64,000 nt of DNA. Origin: an uncultured Pirellulales bacterium. GTDB taxonomy: Bacteria; Planctomycetota; Planctomycetia; Pirellulales; Thermoguttaceae. The notes below the pieces were generated by a model. That model had not been told where the DNA came from. It made no database searches and saw only the letters and a list, made by a program, of their open reading frames with translations. The DNA lies in the NCBI GenBank assembly GCA_938015445.1, contig CALLPE010000030.1, positions 1-64,000 on the forward strand, given 5' to 3'. How positions within the stretch are numbered: position 1 is the first letter of the stretch; each line of letters opens with the position of its first letter. The position numbers and the translations under genes are program-made. Shown piece by piece: positions 16,854 to 25,954 of the stretch.

Positions 16854-17903
16854 TCAAGCGGCTTGCTTAGCGGTCTGGGAGTCCAGTGCCTCTTGCTGCT
16901 GTGCCTGCCACGTTTCGATCCATGCGCAACCGGCCCAGGAAAGCCCCACGCCGAAACCCAATAGCAAAGTGCGCTTCCCGGGCGCTAATCGGCGGCAGTT
17001 GCGCAGGTCGCGTACCAGAATCGGCAAGGTGGAGGAGACAGTGTTGCCGTACTCTTCCAGGTCCTCGGGAACGTCTTGGTCGTCCATTTGCAGTTTTTCG
17101 CGCAACTGGTGAAGGAGGAAGGTAGTAGGCTGGTGCATCAGGTACATGTCTACCTGCGACCGCTGCCAACCGGTTAGCGTCAACAGCCGATCTATCATTT
17201 CCGGAACCACTTCCAGGGTGAACTTGACCAGTTCCGGGCCATCCATGAATAGGCTGCTTGGCCAACGTTTGCGTTTGCGGGGCTGGATGGCTTGCTCGGC
17301 ACGCCGCGCACCGCCCCCGCAGACCAACAACGTGTCGGCGCCGCTCCCGTCGGTGCCAAACACGAACGGACCGATCGACGGCTCCTGCGAGGCTTCGACC
17401 AGAGTGGCCGCCGCGCCGTCACCGAAGATGGTTCGCAACGAACGGTCGGTAGGATCGATGTAGCGCGAGTAGGTCTCGGCTGTTATCAGCAGCACACGTC
17501 GGGCCGAACCGCCGCGGATCAGCCCATCGGCCAAAGCCAAACCATACACGAACCCCGAACATCCCAAATTGAAATCCAGCGCACCGACCGACCGCCTCAG
17601 CCCCAACCGATGCTGCATGATGCAAGCAGTGGTGGGAATAATGTAATCGGGCGACTGGGTACAAAAAAGCAAAAAGTCGATGCTGTCCCGATCGATTTGG
17701 TATTGCTGGAATAACTGCTCGGCTGCCGCAACGCCCAGATCGGATGCACATTGCTCGGGCGTCGCTATATGACGCCGCCGGATTCCCGTCCGGGCGTAAA
17801 TCAGCTCCATGTCCCACTTTGGGAACTGTTGGGCCAAGTACTGGTTGTCCTCGACGGTTTCAGGCAGAAAAACGGCGATCGGGCCAATCGCTGAGTATGG
17901 CAT
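16854..17903 (-). CDS. 3-oxoacyl-ACP synthase III (KAS III/FabH-like)
   Basis: 349 residues, slightly longer than FabH. The catalytic triad is visible: Cys115 in NLGCSGFVYGLALADGLI, His257 in YLMHQPTTFLLHQL, and Asn287 in EYGNTVSSTLP. FGDGAAATLVE and LLLGFGVGLSWAG are the other family signatures. The enzyme condenses an acyl-CoA with malonyl-ACP. It stands alone with no fab genes nearby, and the sequence around the active site (HQPT rather than the HQAN of housekeeping FabH) points to a specialised member, perhaps acting in a lipid or sugar-modification pathway. The last ~20 residues (Gln/Ala-rich) look disordered. Confidence 0.88.
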   Translation of the reverse strand: MPYSAIGPIAVFLPETVEDNQYLAQQFPKWDMELIYARTGIRRRHIATPEQCASDLGVAAAEQLFQQYQIDRDSIDFLLFCTQSPDYIIPTTACIMQHRLGLRRSVGALDFNLGCSGFVYGLALADGLIRGGSARRVLLITAETYSRYIDPTDRSLRTIFGDGAAATLVEASQEPSIGPFVFGTDGSGADTLLVCGGGARRAEQAIQPRKRKRWPSSLFMDGPELVKFTLEVVPEMIDRLLTLTGWQRSQVDMYLMHQPTTFLLHQLREKLQMDDQDVPEDLEEYGNTVSSTLPILVRDLRNCRRLAPGKRTLLLGFGVGLSWAGCAWIETWQAQQQEALDSQTAKQAA

Positions 17904-18227
17904 GAGAAACTCCCAGGGCGCGCAACCTGCAAACGACGATGGGCAATAACTTTACCAATTAGCCGGGCCGAAAGTCAACCGTGCGTGCAGCAGTTAGGAA
18001 TAGTGGGAAAATTAGGAATACTGCGCAAAATGAATAAATAATGCATACGCTACGAAGACTGCAAAACTATCCCATTCCGGAAGATGAACCCTCGCGCGGC
18101 GCCGCACACAGCTTTGCAACTCACCAGAATATCGGCATCTTTTCGGCCGCTGAGAAACTGATTTGATTGGGCGAACTTTGCCGATATTGATGACATTGAC
18201 TTTCCGTGTTTCGCCCAAGGGACGCAC
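17904..18227. other. Divergent promoter region with an 18-bp doublet
   Basis: No gene. An A/T-rich stretch includes two 18-bp units at 17994-18011 and 18012-18029 (both start TTAGGAATA; 15 of 18 identical). It separates the KAS III gene from the GT4 gene. Confidence 0.55.
17994..18029. repeat. 18-bp tandem doublet
   Basis: TTAGGAATAGTGGGAAAA is followed directly by TTAGGAATACTGCGCAAA. It lies between two divergent genes. Confidence 0.75.
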
Positions 18228-19472
18228 ATGCGAATATGCCTGTACACCAGCACTGCGCTGCCAAAGCTGGGTGGACAGGAGCTGGTCGTCGATGCGCTGG
18301 CCCGCTGGATGACTGGCAACGGCCATGACGTGGTGGTGCTTGCGCCTCGACCGCGGCGCGGCCACACGTCCGAAGCAGAAAGTTTGCCTTACCGTGTGGT
18401 GTGGCATCCGCGGTTTAGGTCCACTCGCTGGGGTGTTGGCTGGTATCGCTGGTGGCTTGCCCGGCTGCACCTCATCGAGCAGTTCGATTTGATACATTGC
18501 CACGACATCTACCCCACCGGGTACGTCGCAAGCTGCGCCCGGCAGTTGCAAACCGTGCCGCTGGTGATAACCAGTCACGGCGGGGACATTGCACCCGACG
18601 GCCTGCTGGCTCGTAAGCCTCAGTTGCTTCCCAGGTACACGGCTGCATTGAGTCGTGCCGACGCCGTGATAGCCATCAGCTCGTACACCAAGCAGCGAAT
18701 ATCCGACATACACTGGCCTGTTGCCCGTGTAGAACACATTCCCAACGGCGTAGACATCTCGACCTTCGGTCTTCCCACAAGCAGGCCGCCGGATGTTCCG
18801 CCACAGGTCCAGCCGGGCAAGTATCTGCTGTTTTTGGGGCGTTTGGAACGCCGCAAAGGTGTCGATGACTTGATCCTGTCCGTACAGCGCAGTGGAGAAG
18901 ACGCAAAACCGTCGCTGGTAATCGCCGGCGAGGGACCAGAGCGCAGTAACTTGGAGTGGCTGGCGGCTCAGGTCGGGCTGGCTGAGCGTTGCTGGTTCGC
19001 CGGTGCTGTAACAGGGCAGTTGAAGACCTGGCTGTTACAGAACAGTTGCTGTCTGGTCGTCCCTTCGCGGATCTCTGAAGCGTTGGGCATAGTAGTGCTG
19101 GAAAGCTACGCCGCCGGTCGCCCTGTAATCGCCACAGATTTGCCGGGGCTTCGGGACCTGATCCATCCCGGAGAAAGCGGCTGGTTGGTTCCGCCGGAAG
19201 ACCGGGTAGCACTTGCTTCCGCCATCTCGCAGGCGATACAGCAGCCGCAGCTTCTGGATCACATGGGTCGGCAGGGGCGACTGCTGGTCGAAGATTACCA
19301 CTGGCCGAAGATTGCCCGGCGTCACTTGGTGTTGTTCGAGCAATTGGTAGCGGCACGCTTTTCCAAGCCGCCCAAACCCGCCGCCCGATGTAACGCCGTG
19401 GTGCCGATCTTCCTCGGCGACGCGGAACTCGGCGCTGCGGTGCGGGACCAAGCTGCGCCGCCTGTGGTTTAA
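18228..19472 (+). CDS. Glycosyltransferase family 4 (GT-B fold)
   Basis: 414 residues. N-terminal Rossmann half: MRICLYTSTALPKLGGQELVVDALARWM, with DLIHCHDIYPTGYVA and VITSHGGDIAPDG as the usual acceptor-side motifs. C-terminal half: YLLFLGRLERRKGVDDLI, and the donor-binding E(x7)E signature SEALGIVVLESYAAGRPVIAT followed by GLRDLI. The enzyme transfers a sugar from a nucleotide-sugar donor in lipopolysaccharide or exopolysaccharide-type assembly; donor and acceptor cannot be predicted. AAGGGA precedes the ATG. The stop overlaps the stop of the opposing LarA-like gene by four bases. Confidence 0.9.
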   Translation: MRICLYTSTALPKLGGQELVVDALARWMTGNGHDVVVLAPRPRRGHTSEAESLPYRVVWHPRFRSTRWGVGWYRWWLARLHLIEQFDLIHCHDIYPTGYVASCARQLQTVPLVITSHGGDIAPDGLLARKPQLLPRYTAALSRADAVIAISSYTKQRISDIHWPVARVEHIPNGVDISTFGLPTSRPPDVPPQVQPGKYLLFLGRLERRKGVDDLILSVQRSGEDAKPSLVIAGEGPERSNLEWLAAQVGLAERCWFAGAVTGQLKTWLLQNSCCLVVPSRISEALGIVVLESYAAGRPVIATDLPGLRDLIHPGESGWLVPPEDRVALASAISQAIQQPQLLDHMGRQGRLLVEDYHWPKIARRHLVLFEQLVAARFSKPPKPAARCNAVVPIFLGDAELGAAVRDQAAPPVV

Positions 19473-20776
19473 TCGGCCAGTCCGCCGGGGCGGCCATACA
19501 GCTTTTCCCGAGTGGCCCACAACCCGGCCGAAGGCGTAGGGATGAAGAAGAACTCTTCCCCATCGTCGGTACGGTTGAAGCCTTCTTTGAGGCGTTCGGG
19601 CTGGTAGCGGCGCAGCGTTTGCTCGAAGTCGGCATAGCGAAAACCGACCGCTTCGATCTCTTCCCGCGTCAGATTCGGTTGTGCGTAAGTAACGGTGAAA
19701 CGTCCTTCGGTGGAACCGTGGATCAGATGGGCTGCGGCATGGGCGAACTCTTGCAGCATCGGATCGCGGCGATAGGCGTCCATGACTTTTGGGGTACCGC
19801 AGTAGCCGTAGCGGCGGATCAGCTCGTCCACCTCTGGCTGTTCGCCGAATCGTTTCAGCCCAGGGGCGATGACGATCAGCTCGCCGCCGTCGGCGATGGC
19901 CATTCGCGTGCGATAGACCGCCTTGTTGGCCACCCAGGTGCTGAAAAACTCGTCCCCTTGCATTACGCACACCACTTTTTTCAGCGGTTCGTCGAGTACG
20001 GTAATGTTCTGGCGGCGCGAGAGGCGCGCGGCCTCCAGATAGGTTTCCAGATCTTCGCCGGCGAAATAGCCGGTGTGCACAAGTTCGCCTTGTTGGTTTC
20101 GGGCCATGACCAGTTGGATGTACAGGTCCGGCAGGTGGCCCAAAAAATCGTCTTCTGCTTTGTTGAAACAGGCTCGTACCGGCGTTATCAGATTTCCCAG
20201 GTTGTTCTCGATCCCGCAGCAAGCGGCCGCCATGTGCGAGGCGCAGATGGTTTCCTTTCCCGCCAGCCCGATGAAATAGTTCTTGTTATGATTAGCGAAC
20301 CCCAGCACTTCATGGGGCACAACATGTCCGATGTTTATGATCCAATCCCATTTCTGCTCGATGAGCATCGGATTGAGCACCACCGGCATCGACCAGTCGG
20401 CCGCCCCCTTGGTCGCCTCTTTGACGAACTCCGCCGCCACCTCGCCTAGGCGCACGCAGCCTGTGCGCCACTGGTGGGCGTGGATGCGCTCTTGCGGCAC
20501 GTCGCCGAACATGCGGCGATTTTCCTCGGCGGTGTGGGGCACGTGCTGGCCGAGGGTGGGAATCAGATGCACCTCGGCCTCGCCGGCCAGCATCTGGTAA
20601 AGCCACTCGGTCATTCGGCCGGCGCCGCTATGGGCGCGGGTGATGTCCGGCGGCAACAGCAGCACGCGACGCGGATGCGGGCAGAGCCGCCGGCGAGCTT
20701 CGCTGACGGTCTGCTCCACTAATTCTCGCAAACGTTTCCACTCGATGTGCTCGGAAACTTCGGTTATCCACGGCAT
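19469..20776 (-). CDS. Nickel-dependent lactate racemase (LarA)-family protein
   Basis: 435 residues from the ATG at 20776; the longer frame to 20875 adds sequence without family resemblance. The N-terminal domain matches LarA/DUF2088: LLLPPDITRAHSGAGRMTEWLYQML, the His-containing PTLGQHVPHTAEENRRMFG, and GHVVPHEVLGFANHNKNYFIGLAGKETICASH, which holds the lysine and histidines that in LarA carry and coordinate the pyridinium-nickel pincer cofactor. The C-terminal half (VCVMQGDEFFSTWVANKAVYRTRMAIADGGELIVIAPGLKRFGE) is also typical. Many planctomycete members act on substrates other than lactate, so the reaction is open. It is the last gene of a same-strand run (M42 peptidase, Gfo/Idh, dapF, larA-like). 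Confidence 0.82.
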   Translation of the reverse strand: MPWITEVSEHIEWKRLRELVEQTVSEARRRLCPHPRRVLLLPPDITRAHSGAGRMTEWLYQMLAGEAEVHLIPTLGQHVPHTAEENRRMFGDVPQERIHAHQWRTGCVRLGEVAAEFVKEATKGAADWSMPVVLNPMLIEQKWDWIINIGHVVPHEVLGFANHNKNYFIGLAGKETICASHMAAACCGIENNLGNLITPVRACFNKAEDDFLGHLPDLYIQLVMARNQQGELVHTGYFAGEDLETYLEAARLSRRQNITVLDEPLKKVVCVMQGDEFFSTWVANKAVYRTRMAIADGGELIVIAPGLKRFGEQPEVDELIRRYGYCGTPKVMDAYRRDPMLQEFAHAAAHLIHGSTEGRFTVTYAQPNLTREEIEAVGFRYADFEQTLRRYQPERLKEGFNRTDDGEEFFFIPTPSAGLWATREKLYGRPGGLAD

Positions 20777-20897
20777 GGTCGATCGCTCGTATAAGGTGTG
20801 AACTTTGGTTGGAATCAGGTGAAACTTCTCTATCTCCAAAAGCGCTGACAAAACACCATCGTCAAAAGGTGCCACTAGCTTTTGTATTGTAAGGATA

Positions 20898-20924
20898 CAG
20901 TGCCAGGAAAGGCGATTTTGTTGC
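20898..20924 (+). repeat. Dispersed 27-bp motif, copy 2
   Basis: Begins CAGTGCCAG and ends TTTTGTTGC, with 22 of 27 positions as in 14513-14539. It lies between the dapF stop and the LarA-like start. Confidence 0.55.
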
Positions 20925-20930
20925 GGGCCC

Positions 20931-21782
20931 TTATTTCCGCTTCCACACGCCCTCGAAGACCTCGACGGCCGGGCCGCTCATATATACGTGGTTATCTGCC
21001 GCCCAGTGGATCTCCAAGTCGCCGCCCAACAAGTGGACGGTCAGTCGCCGGCCGGTACGGCCAGTGATGGCTCCGGCCACGCACACCGCGCAGGCGCCGG
21101 TGCCGCAGGCAAGCGTTTCGCCCGCCCCACGCTCCCAAACGCGCATGCGGACCTCTTCGTGCGACAGGATTTGGACAAACTCGGCGTTGGTGCGGCGCGG
21201 AAAGTGAGGGTTGGTTTCTACTTGGCGGCCGATCTGGTGCACCCAGGTGTCGTCTAGTTGTTCTACGAAGGTGACGCAGTGCGGATTGCCCATCGACACG
21301 CAGGTCACTTCGATCGTCCGCTCGGCCAGCCGCAGAGGCACATTAGCAGCGGCGCCGCCGAAAGCCGGATTTCCCGGCAAAGTCGTCGGCACGCGATCTG
21401 GTTCCAGGATCGGCTCGCCCATGTCCACGCGCACCCGCTGTACCACACCTTCAGCCGTCTCCAATTCCAGCGTCAGTATGCCGCGGCCGGTCTCGATTTG
21501 CACCGTAGGGCGGTGGGCGATGCCCCGCTCGAACAGATACTTCGCCACGCAGCGGATGGCGTTGCCGCACATCTCGGCTTCGGAACCGTCGGCGTTGAAC
21601 ATGCGCATTCGGGCATCGGCTTTTTCGCTGGGGCAAATCAAAACTAAGCCATCGCTGCCGACGCCGAAATGGCGGTCGGAAATGCTTCGCGCTAGTTCGG
21701 CGGGGTTGTCGGGCATCGGCTCCCGGAAGCAATCGACGTACACATAGTCGTTGCCCGCCCCGTGCATCTTCGTAAATCGCAT
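20931..21782 (-). CDS. dapF: Diaminopimelate epimerase
   Basis: 283 residues. DapF interconverts LL- and meso-diaminopimelate for lysine and peptidoglycan synthesis. Both catalytic cysteines are present: Cys72 in [16 protein letters not shown] and Cys226 in [12 protein letters not shown], and the N-terminal [26 protein letters not shown] and [11 protein letters not shown] motifs are all intact. The ATG at 21782 follows GAGGTGG at normal spacing; the upstream extension to 21968 is out of family. The gene lies between the Gfo/Idh gene (130 bp upstream) and the LarA-like gene on the same strand. Its presence fits the view that planctomycetes make peptidoglycan. Confidence 0.95.
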   Translation of the reverse strand: MRFTKMHGAGNDYVYVDCFREPMPDNPAELARSISDRHFGVGSDGLVLICPSEKADARMRMFNADGSEAEMCGNAIRCVAKYLFERGIAHRPTVQIETGRGILTLELETAEGVVQRVRVDMGEPILEPDRVPTTLPGNPAFGGAAANVPLRLAERTIEVTCVSMGNPHCVTFVEQLDDTWVHQIGRQVETNPHFPRRTNAEFVQILSHEEVRMRVWERGAGETLACGTGACAVCVAGAITGRTGRRLTVHLLGGDLEIHWAADNHVYMSGPAVEVFEGVWKRK

Positions 21783-21912
21783 AAAACGCCACCTCGATAG
21801 CCCATGTTTACCAGTCAGCAGTGCGATGATTCCAGTCGCGCCGCACAACCAGCGCTCAAGCTGGCGACAGCGCCGCGCGGAGCTGCGAAGCTGTGCCGCG
21901 CGGTGGGCATCG

Positions 21913-23097
21913 TCAAAACACTCGCACGGGAACCTCCGCTCCCCGGCGCTCGGCCGAAACGTATGCACTGTAGATGGTCGAAATCGCGTCGGCCGCCAGG
22001 GCGCTATCGCTTTCCAGCGGTTCGCCGTAAGCGACGGTGCGGTAGAAGGCCTCGGCCTCTTGCGGATAGCCGGTCATCCAGTCTTCGTCTGGGGCGGTAC
22101 ATGCCCACCCCTGCTTGGTGCCGATCTTCTCGACCACGTATATATCGCGGAAGTACTCTTCCTTGGGATTATAGGTCTGCATCATGTTGTTGGGGTTGAT
22201 GTTGCAGATTGCCCGATGGTTGTTGGCGCACACTTCCAGCCAGTTATGTATTCCACCCAGCACGATGTCCGAGGCGAACACGTCGGCGATGGTCCCGTCC
22301 TCGAATACCACGTGCATGTGCGAGAAATCGTCGATATCGTAATAGTCGCAGCGGATGTGCCCTTGGTCGCGGAAGTTGGGTAGCCGGGTAATAGCGTGGG
22401 TTCGGGCGGAGACGGCCGCTGGGCGGATGGGGCGCCCGTCGCGGGCGCGACCTTCCACACGCTTCAAATACAAAGCAGCCGTCAGCGGATGACATCCTTT
22501 GCCGATCATTACCCCGCCCCCGCAAAACTTCCAAAACGCGTATTCCCGCGAGTGCGAGCCGCTGTGCGATTCCTCGCCGTGTATCCACAAAATCTGTGCG
22601 CCGGTTTTTTCGATGATCTCTCGTTCCTTCTGCACCGAGGGTGCGTATACCCAATTTTCGGCGTAAAGCAGCCGGCCGCGGCTGGCCGCCTCGGCTTGGA
22701 GAATGCGATCGACGCTGGCCAGCGCGGCATCCAATGCTACTTGTTTGGGGAACCGGTCGCCATGGAAGCTGTCGCTACCGTCGCCAAAATAGCCAGTCAG
22801 CGGCTTTTCGCAAATGACGAACTTGTCGCGCTTCAGCCCGGCGATGGCCAGCGGTTCGTGCGTAACCGGAGGGGTGCAGATGTGAATCACCTCCACCGCG
22901 TCGAGCAACTGTTCCAGCCGTTCAAAGAAGCGTATGCCACGTTTCTGCGCGTAAGCCTTGCCTTGGGCTTCGTCGATGGTATGTACGCCAACCACTTCCA
23001 CTGCCACGCCGTGGACTTTGCTGGCGGCCTCGTAGTGAAAAGTGGCTGCGAAGCCCGCCCCAACGATGCCGCTGCGGATGCTCTTTTTGCTTCTCAT
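21913..23097 (-). CDS. Gfo/Idh/MocA family NAD(P)-dependent oxidoreductase
   Basis: 394 residues. The N-terminal Rossmann fold starts [19 protein letters not shown]; the conserved lysine motif is [11 protein letters not shown], with [18 protein letters not shown] before it. The C-terminal alpha/beta domain contains [15 protein letters not shown], where the His corresponds to the catalytic region. No signal peptide is seen, so it is cytosolic, unlike the Tat-exported member at 58.3 kb. Substrate is probably a sugar or cyclitol derivative. The ATG at 23097 is preferred to the GTG at 23103, with GAGG five bases upstream. Same-strand neighbours (M42 peptidase upstream, dapF downstream) are separated by 130-170 bp and may or may not share a transcript. 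Confidence 0.9.
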   Translation of the reverse strand: MRSKKSIRSGIVGAGFAATFHYEAASKVHGVAVEVVGVHTIDEAQGKAYAQKRGIRFFERLEQLLDAVEVIHICTPPVTHEPLAIAGLKRDKFVICEKPLTGYFGDGSDSFHGDRFPKQVALDAALASVDRILQAEAASRGRLLYAENWVYAPSVQKEREIIEKTGAQILWIHGEESHSGSHSREYAFWKFCGGGVMIGKGCHPLTAALYLKRVEGRARDGRPIRPAAVSARTHAITRLPNFRDQGHIRCDYYDIDDFSHMHVVFEDGTIADVFASDIVLGGIHNWLEVCANNHRAICNINPNNMMQTYNPKEEYFRDIYVVEKIGTKQGWACTAPDEDWMTGYPQEAEAFYRTVAYGEPLESDSALAADAISTIYSAYVSAERRGAEVPVRVF

Positions 23098-23180
23098 GCC
23101 CACCTCATTTGGCTGTTCTCTGTGCGGTGCGCCGCTGCCCTTTCGCCACGGCGGACCGCGGATCGGCCGCCCACGAATCG

Positions 23181-23202
23181 TCCGAAGATATTCCGAAGAT
23201 AT
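23181..23202. repeat. 11-bp tandem doublet
   Basis: TCCGAAGATAT occurs twice in a row, 80-105 bp upstream of the Gfo/Idh start. Confidence 0.7.
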
Positions 23203-23268
23203 TAAGAACCGCAGCGGCTGAAGGCAACCGCCGGGCTTCGCTTCCGATGGTATCAGCGTTTCCGCGGG

Positions 23269-24327
23269 TCACGGGGTGAAGGCTGCATCGGGGTCGAGCG
23301 CTTCGGCAAACCGCGCTAGCAGCTCCGCCGCGCGATCCATGTCATCCAGGCAAACCATTTCCACCGGACTATGCATGTACCGGTTTGGCACGCTGACCAA
23401 CCCGGTTGCCACCCCGGCGCGGCTGATTTGTATCACGTTGGCGTCGGTGCCGGGCGGTTTGCCGGCCGCTCCGAGCTGGAAGGGAATTTGGTGCCTTTCG
23501 GCAGCGGCGATCAACAGCTCGACCACTTTGGGGTTCATATTCGGGCCACGATAGACGACTGGGCCGCGGCCCAGCCGGATGTCGCCTTCCTCCTTTTTCT
23601 CTACGCCGGGGCTGTCGGTGGCAAAGGTCACGTCTACTGCCACGGCTACCTGCGGATCGATGCCGAACGCGCTGGTCCGCGCCCCGCGCAGTCCCACCTC
23701 CTCTTGCACCGTGGAAACCGCGTACACACCCCAACGCAGCTTGCTGCGATCTATACGCCGCAGGGCCTCGACAACCACCCACAAACCGGTTTTATCGTCC
23801 ATTGCCGCGCCGACCGCCCGCTGATTGCGCAGCTCGTGGAATCCCAGTTCCAGCGTGACCGGGTCGCCAATGCGCACCAGCTTGGCGGCTTCCTCTTTGT
23901 TGGCCGCCCCGATGTCGAGCCACAGCTCCTTCAGCTTGGGAACTTGCTTGCGTTCCTCTTCGGTGAGCAGATGTATGGGCTTACGTCCGATTACCCCTAG
24001 CACCGGTCCCTCTTGGGTCCAGATGTGCATCCGCTGGCCGATCAACATTGTCGGGTCCCATCCGCCGATGGGTTGGATATACAGGAACCCATCGTCGTCG
24101 ATGTGCTGCACGATCAGGCCGATCTGATCGCAGTGGCCAGCCAGCATCAGACGCAAGGGGCTTTCGGGGTTTATGGCGGCGATGACGTTCCCGTGGACAT
24201 CGGTGCGCACCGAATCGGCAAACGGCGCCACATACTGCCGCACAACAGTTTGCAGCGGCGACTCGTAACCCGAGGGACTCGGCGTTTGCAACAACTGCTT
24301 GAAAAACTCCAAGGCGGTGGCATCCAC
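23269..24327 (-). CDS. M42 family metallopeptidase (glutamyl aminopeptidase/FrvX-like)
   Basis: 352 residues, usual length. M42 peptidases are cytosolic dinuclear-metal aminopeptidases forming large tetrahedral assemblies. Metal and catalytic residues are visible: AGHCDQIGLIV (His), AAMDDKTGLWV (bridging Asp), STVQEEVGLRGA (catalytic base Glu and metal Glu), AVDVTFATDSPG (Asp), and YMHSPVEMV (His). The N-terminal LLQTPSPSGYE is the family's usual start, so the ATG at 24327 is kept. Upstream lies the 21-bp repeat array, which separates it from the divergent epimerase gene. Confidence 0.92.
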   Translation of the reverse strand: MDATALEFFKQLLQTPSPSGYESPLQTVVRQYVAPFADSVRTDVHGNVIAAINPESPLRLMLAGHCDQIGLIVQHIDDDGFLYIQPIGGWDPTMLIGQRMHIWTQEGPVLGVIGRKPIHLLTEEERKQVPKLKELWLDIGAANKEEAAKLVRIGDPVTLELGFHELRNQRAVGAAMDDKTGLWVVVEALRRIDRSKLRWGVYAVSTVQEEVGLRGARTSAFGIDPQVAVAVDVTFATDSPGVEKKEEGDIRLGRGPVVYRGPNMNPKVVELLIAAAERHQIPFQLGAAGKPPGTDANVIQISRAGVATGLVSVPNRYMHSPVEMVCLDDMDRAAELLARFAEALDPDAAFTP

Positions 24328-24397
24328 GGCTTGTCCTCGCGCAACTTAGCGGGTCGATGCGAAATCGAGAAGAAATATTATGCATTGCAACTGTTCC

Positions 24398-24633
24398 GGC
24401 AAGAAGTACATCCGGCGCGGCAGGAACTACGTGTGATTCGGCGAAAAGTACATCTGTTTGTGCCATTAGTAAGTCTCTTTGCGCCACTTGTACATCTATT
24501 TTCTTTGCGCCACTTGTATATCTATTCGTGCCAATAGTACGTCTGGGCTGGCAAAAAGCAGCTTTGCCTCGGCAAGAAGTACATTTGGCCCAGCAAAGAA
24601 GTACATTTTGCTAAGCAAAAAGGTACAGCTTTG
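24398..24633. repeat. Array of eleven degenerate 21-bp tandem repeats
   Basis: Unit starts are 24398, 24419, 24440, 24461, 24482, 24508, 24529, 24550, 24571, 24592 and 24613. All are 21 bp except the fifth (26 bp). The outer units follow GGCAAGAAGTACATCTG plus four variable bases; the middle units follow xGCCACTTGTACATCTAT. The core GTACAT is the most conserved part. There are no spacers, so it is not CRISPR. Confidence 0.88.
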
Positions 24634-24763
24634 GCCGAGATGACTTACTGCTTCGGTTGCCAACAAAGTGTAATCTCTATGGTGGGCACAGCAGTTCGCC
24701 AATCAGGGGCGAATATCCACCATATTGCTTGGCCTTAGCGCCCGTAGCCGGCTGCCGCGGCAA

Positions 24764-24772
24764 TGCTATACT
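24764..24772 (+). promoter_or_regulatory. Extended -10 promoter candidate for the epimerase gene
   Basis: TGCTATACT matches an extended -10 element (TGn-TATACT at 24767-24772). It lies about 50 bp upstream of the ATG at 24824. No good -35 box is seen. Confidence 0.35.
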
Positions 24773-24823
24773 TGTGCATACTCGTGTGGGGTAAGTTGTT
24801 GGCCCGCAAGCGAAAGGGTATTT

Positions 24824-25765
24824 ATGGCGAAGGTGTTGGTAACAGGTGGTGCCGGATTCATCGGGTCGCACATTGCCGAGGCGCTGGTAAACCGCGGCCA
24901 CCAGGTACGGGTGCTGGACAATCTCAGCACCGGACATCTGTCGAACATGGCCGATTTCCGCGACCGAATCGAGTTCATCCAGGGCGACCTGCTCGATATG
25001 CCTACGGTCGTCCGCGCAGTCGAAGGCGTGCAGTACGTCTTTCATCAAGCGGCTTTGGCCTCGGTGCCGCGGAGCGTCGAACGGCCCCTGGACACCCATG
25101 CAGCATGCGTGACAGGCACCCTGAACTTGTTGGATGCAGCTCGTCGGGCCGGTGTCGAGCGGCTGGTGTATGCCGCTTCTAGTAGCGCTTATGGCGACCA
25201 GCCCTTCGCCAGCAAACGGGAAGCCGACTTGCCGTCGCCCATCTCCCCGTACGGTGCTGCCAAGCTGGCTGGCGAGTACTACTGCCAGGCGTTTACGGCC
25301 ACATATGGTTTCCCCACCGTGTGCTTGCGATACTTCAATGTGTTTGGGCCAAGACAAGACCCCAACAGCCCATATTCGGCCGTGATTCCGCTGTTCATCA
25401 CCGCCATGGTATCTGGTCGGCAGCCGGTGATTTACGGCGACGGGCGGCAATCGCGCGACTTCACCTACGTGGCCAACGTGGTGGAGGCCAACCTTCTGGC
25501 GGCCGAAGCGCCGGGAGTTGCCGGACGGGTATTCAACATCGCCAACGGACGAAGCACCGATTTGTTGACGTTGCTAAGCACGCTGAACCGTCTGCTGGGG
25601 ATGAACGTCGAACCGCGATTCGCGCCACCCCGGCCGGGCGACGTCCGCGAAAGCATGGCCGACATCACCCTGGCCCGCAAGCTGCTCGGCTACGAGCCAA
25701 AAGTGGACTTCGAAGAAGGCTTGCGGCTGTCGATAGCGTACTATCGCAATCTGGTGGAGCGATAG
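24824..25765 (+). CDS. NAD-dependent epimerase/dehydratase (UDP-sugar 4-epimerase type)
   Basis: 313 residues, an extended SDR enzyme. NAD-binding motif GGAGFIGSHIAEAL at 8-21, catalytic Tyr143-x3-Lys147 in SPYGAAK, and the active-site serines at 120-122. YFNVFGPRQDPNSPYSAVIPLFI and DGRQSRDFTYVANVVEA are typical of UDP-GlcNAc/UDP-glucuronate 4-epimerases (WbpP-like) rather than classical GalE. It supplies activated sugars for envelope polysaccharides. The start has AAAGGG upstream; the longer frame to 24725 is non-coding. The sugar specificity cannot be set from the sequence alone. Confidence 0.9.
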   Translation: MAKVLVTGGAGFIGSHIAEALVNRGHQVRVLDNLSTGHLSNMADFRDRIEFIQGDLLDMPTVVRAVEGVQYVFHQAALASVPRSVERPLDTHAACVTGTLNLLDAARRAGVERLVYAASSSAYGDQPFASKREADLPSPISPYGAAKLAGEYYCQAFTATYGFPTVCLRYFNVFGPRQDPNSPYSAVIPLFITAMVSGRQPVIYGDGRQSRDFTYVANVVEANLLAAEAPGVAGRVFNIANGRSTDLLTLLSTLNRLLGMNVEPRFAPPRPGDVRESMADITLARKLLGYEPKVDFEEGLRLSIAYYRNLVER

Positions 25766-25954
25766 CCGACCTGTTTTGCCTATTTACCCACTCGCGCAAA
25801 CCAATCTTAACCGTTCCCGCGACGTTAGTACGTTCATAACAATCGACGCCAACGGGCCAGGATCAGCTTGGGCGCCAATTCCGGTACGGTCGTAGATGGG
25901 TTGTGGTCCGAACCGGCCAAGCGCCGTACGGCGACTGACTGTGCTGGTGGCTCG

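Larger units (their letters stand above)
24328..24823. other. Divergent promoter region dominated by a 21-bp repeat array
   Basis: No gene assigned. Almost half of the gap is the array at 24398-24633. Minus-strand ORFs through the array encode degenerate heptapeptides (DVLLAxx type), a consequence of the 21-bp period; a 26-bp unit breaks the frame in the middle. Confidence 0.6.

Noticed and set aside
24398-24633. CRISPR array
   Set aside because: Units of 21 bp are directly adjacent and all degenerate; there are no unique spacers.
24496-24702. Minus-strand ORF with heptapeptide repeats (DVLLAxx type)
   Set aside because: The heptapeptides follow from the 21-bp DNA period; the frame is broken by the 26-bp unit and has no start signal.
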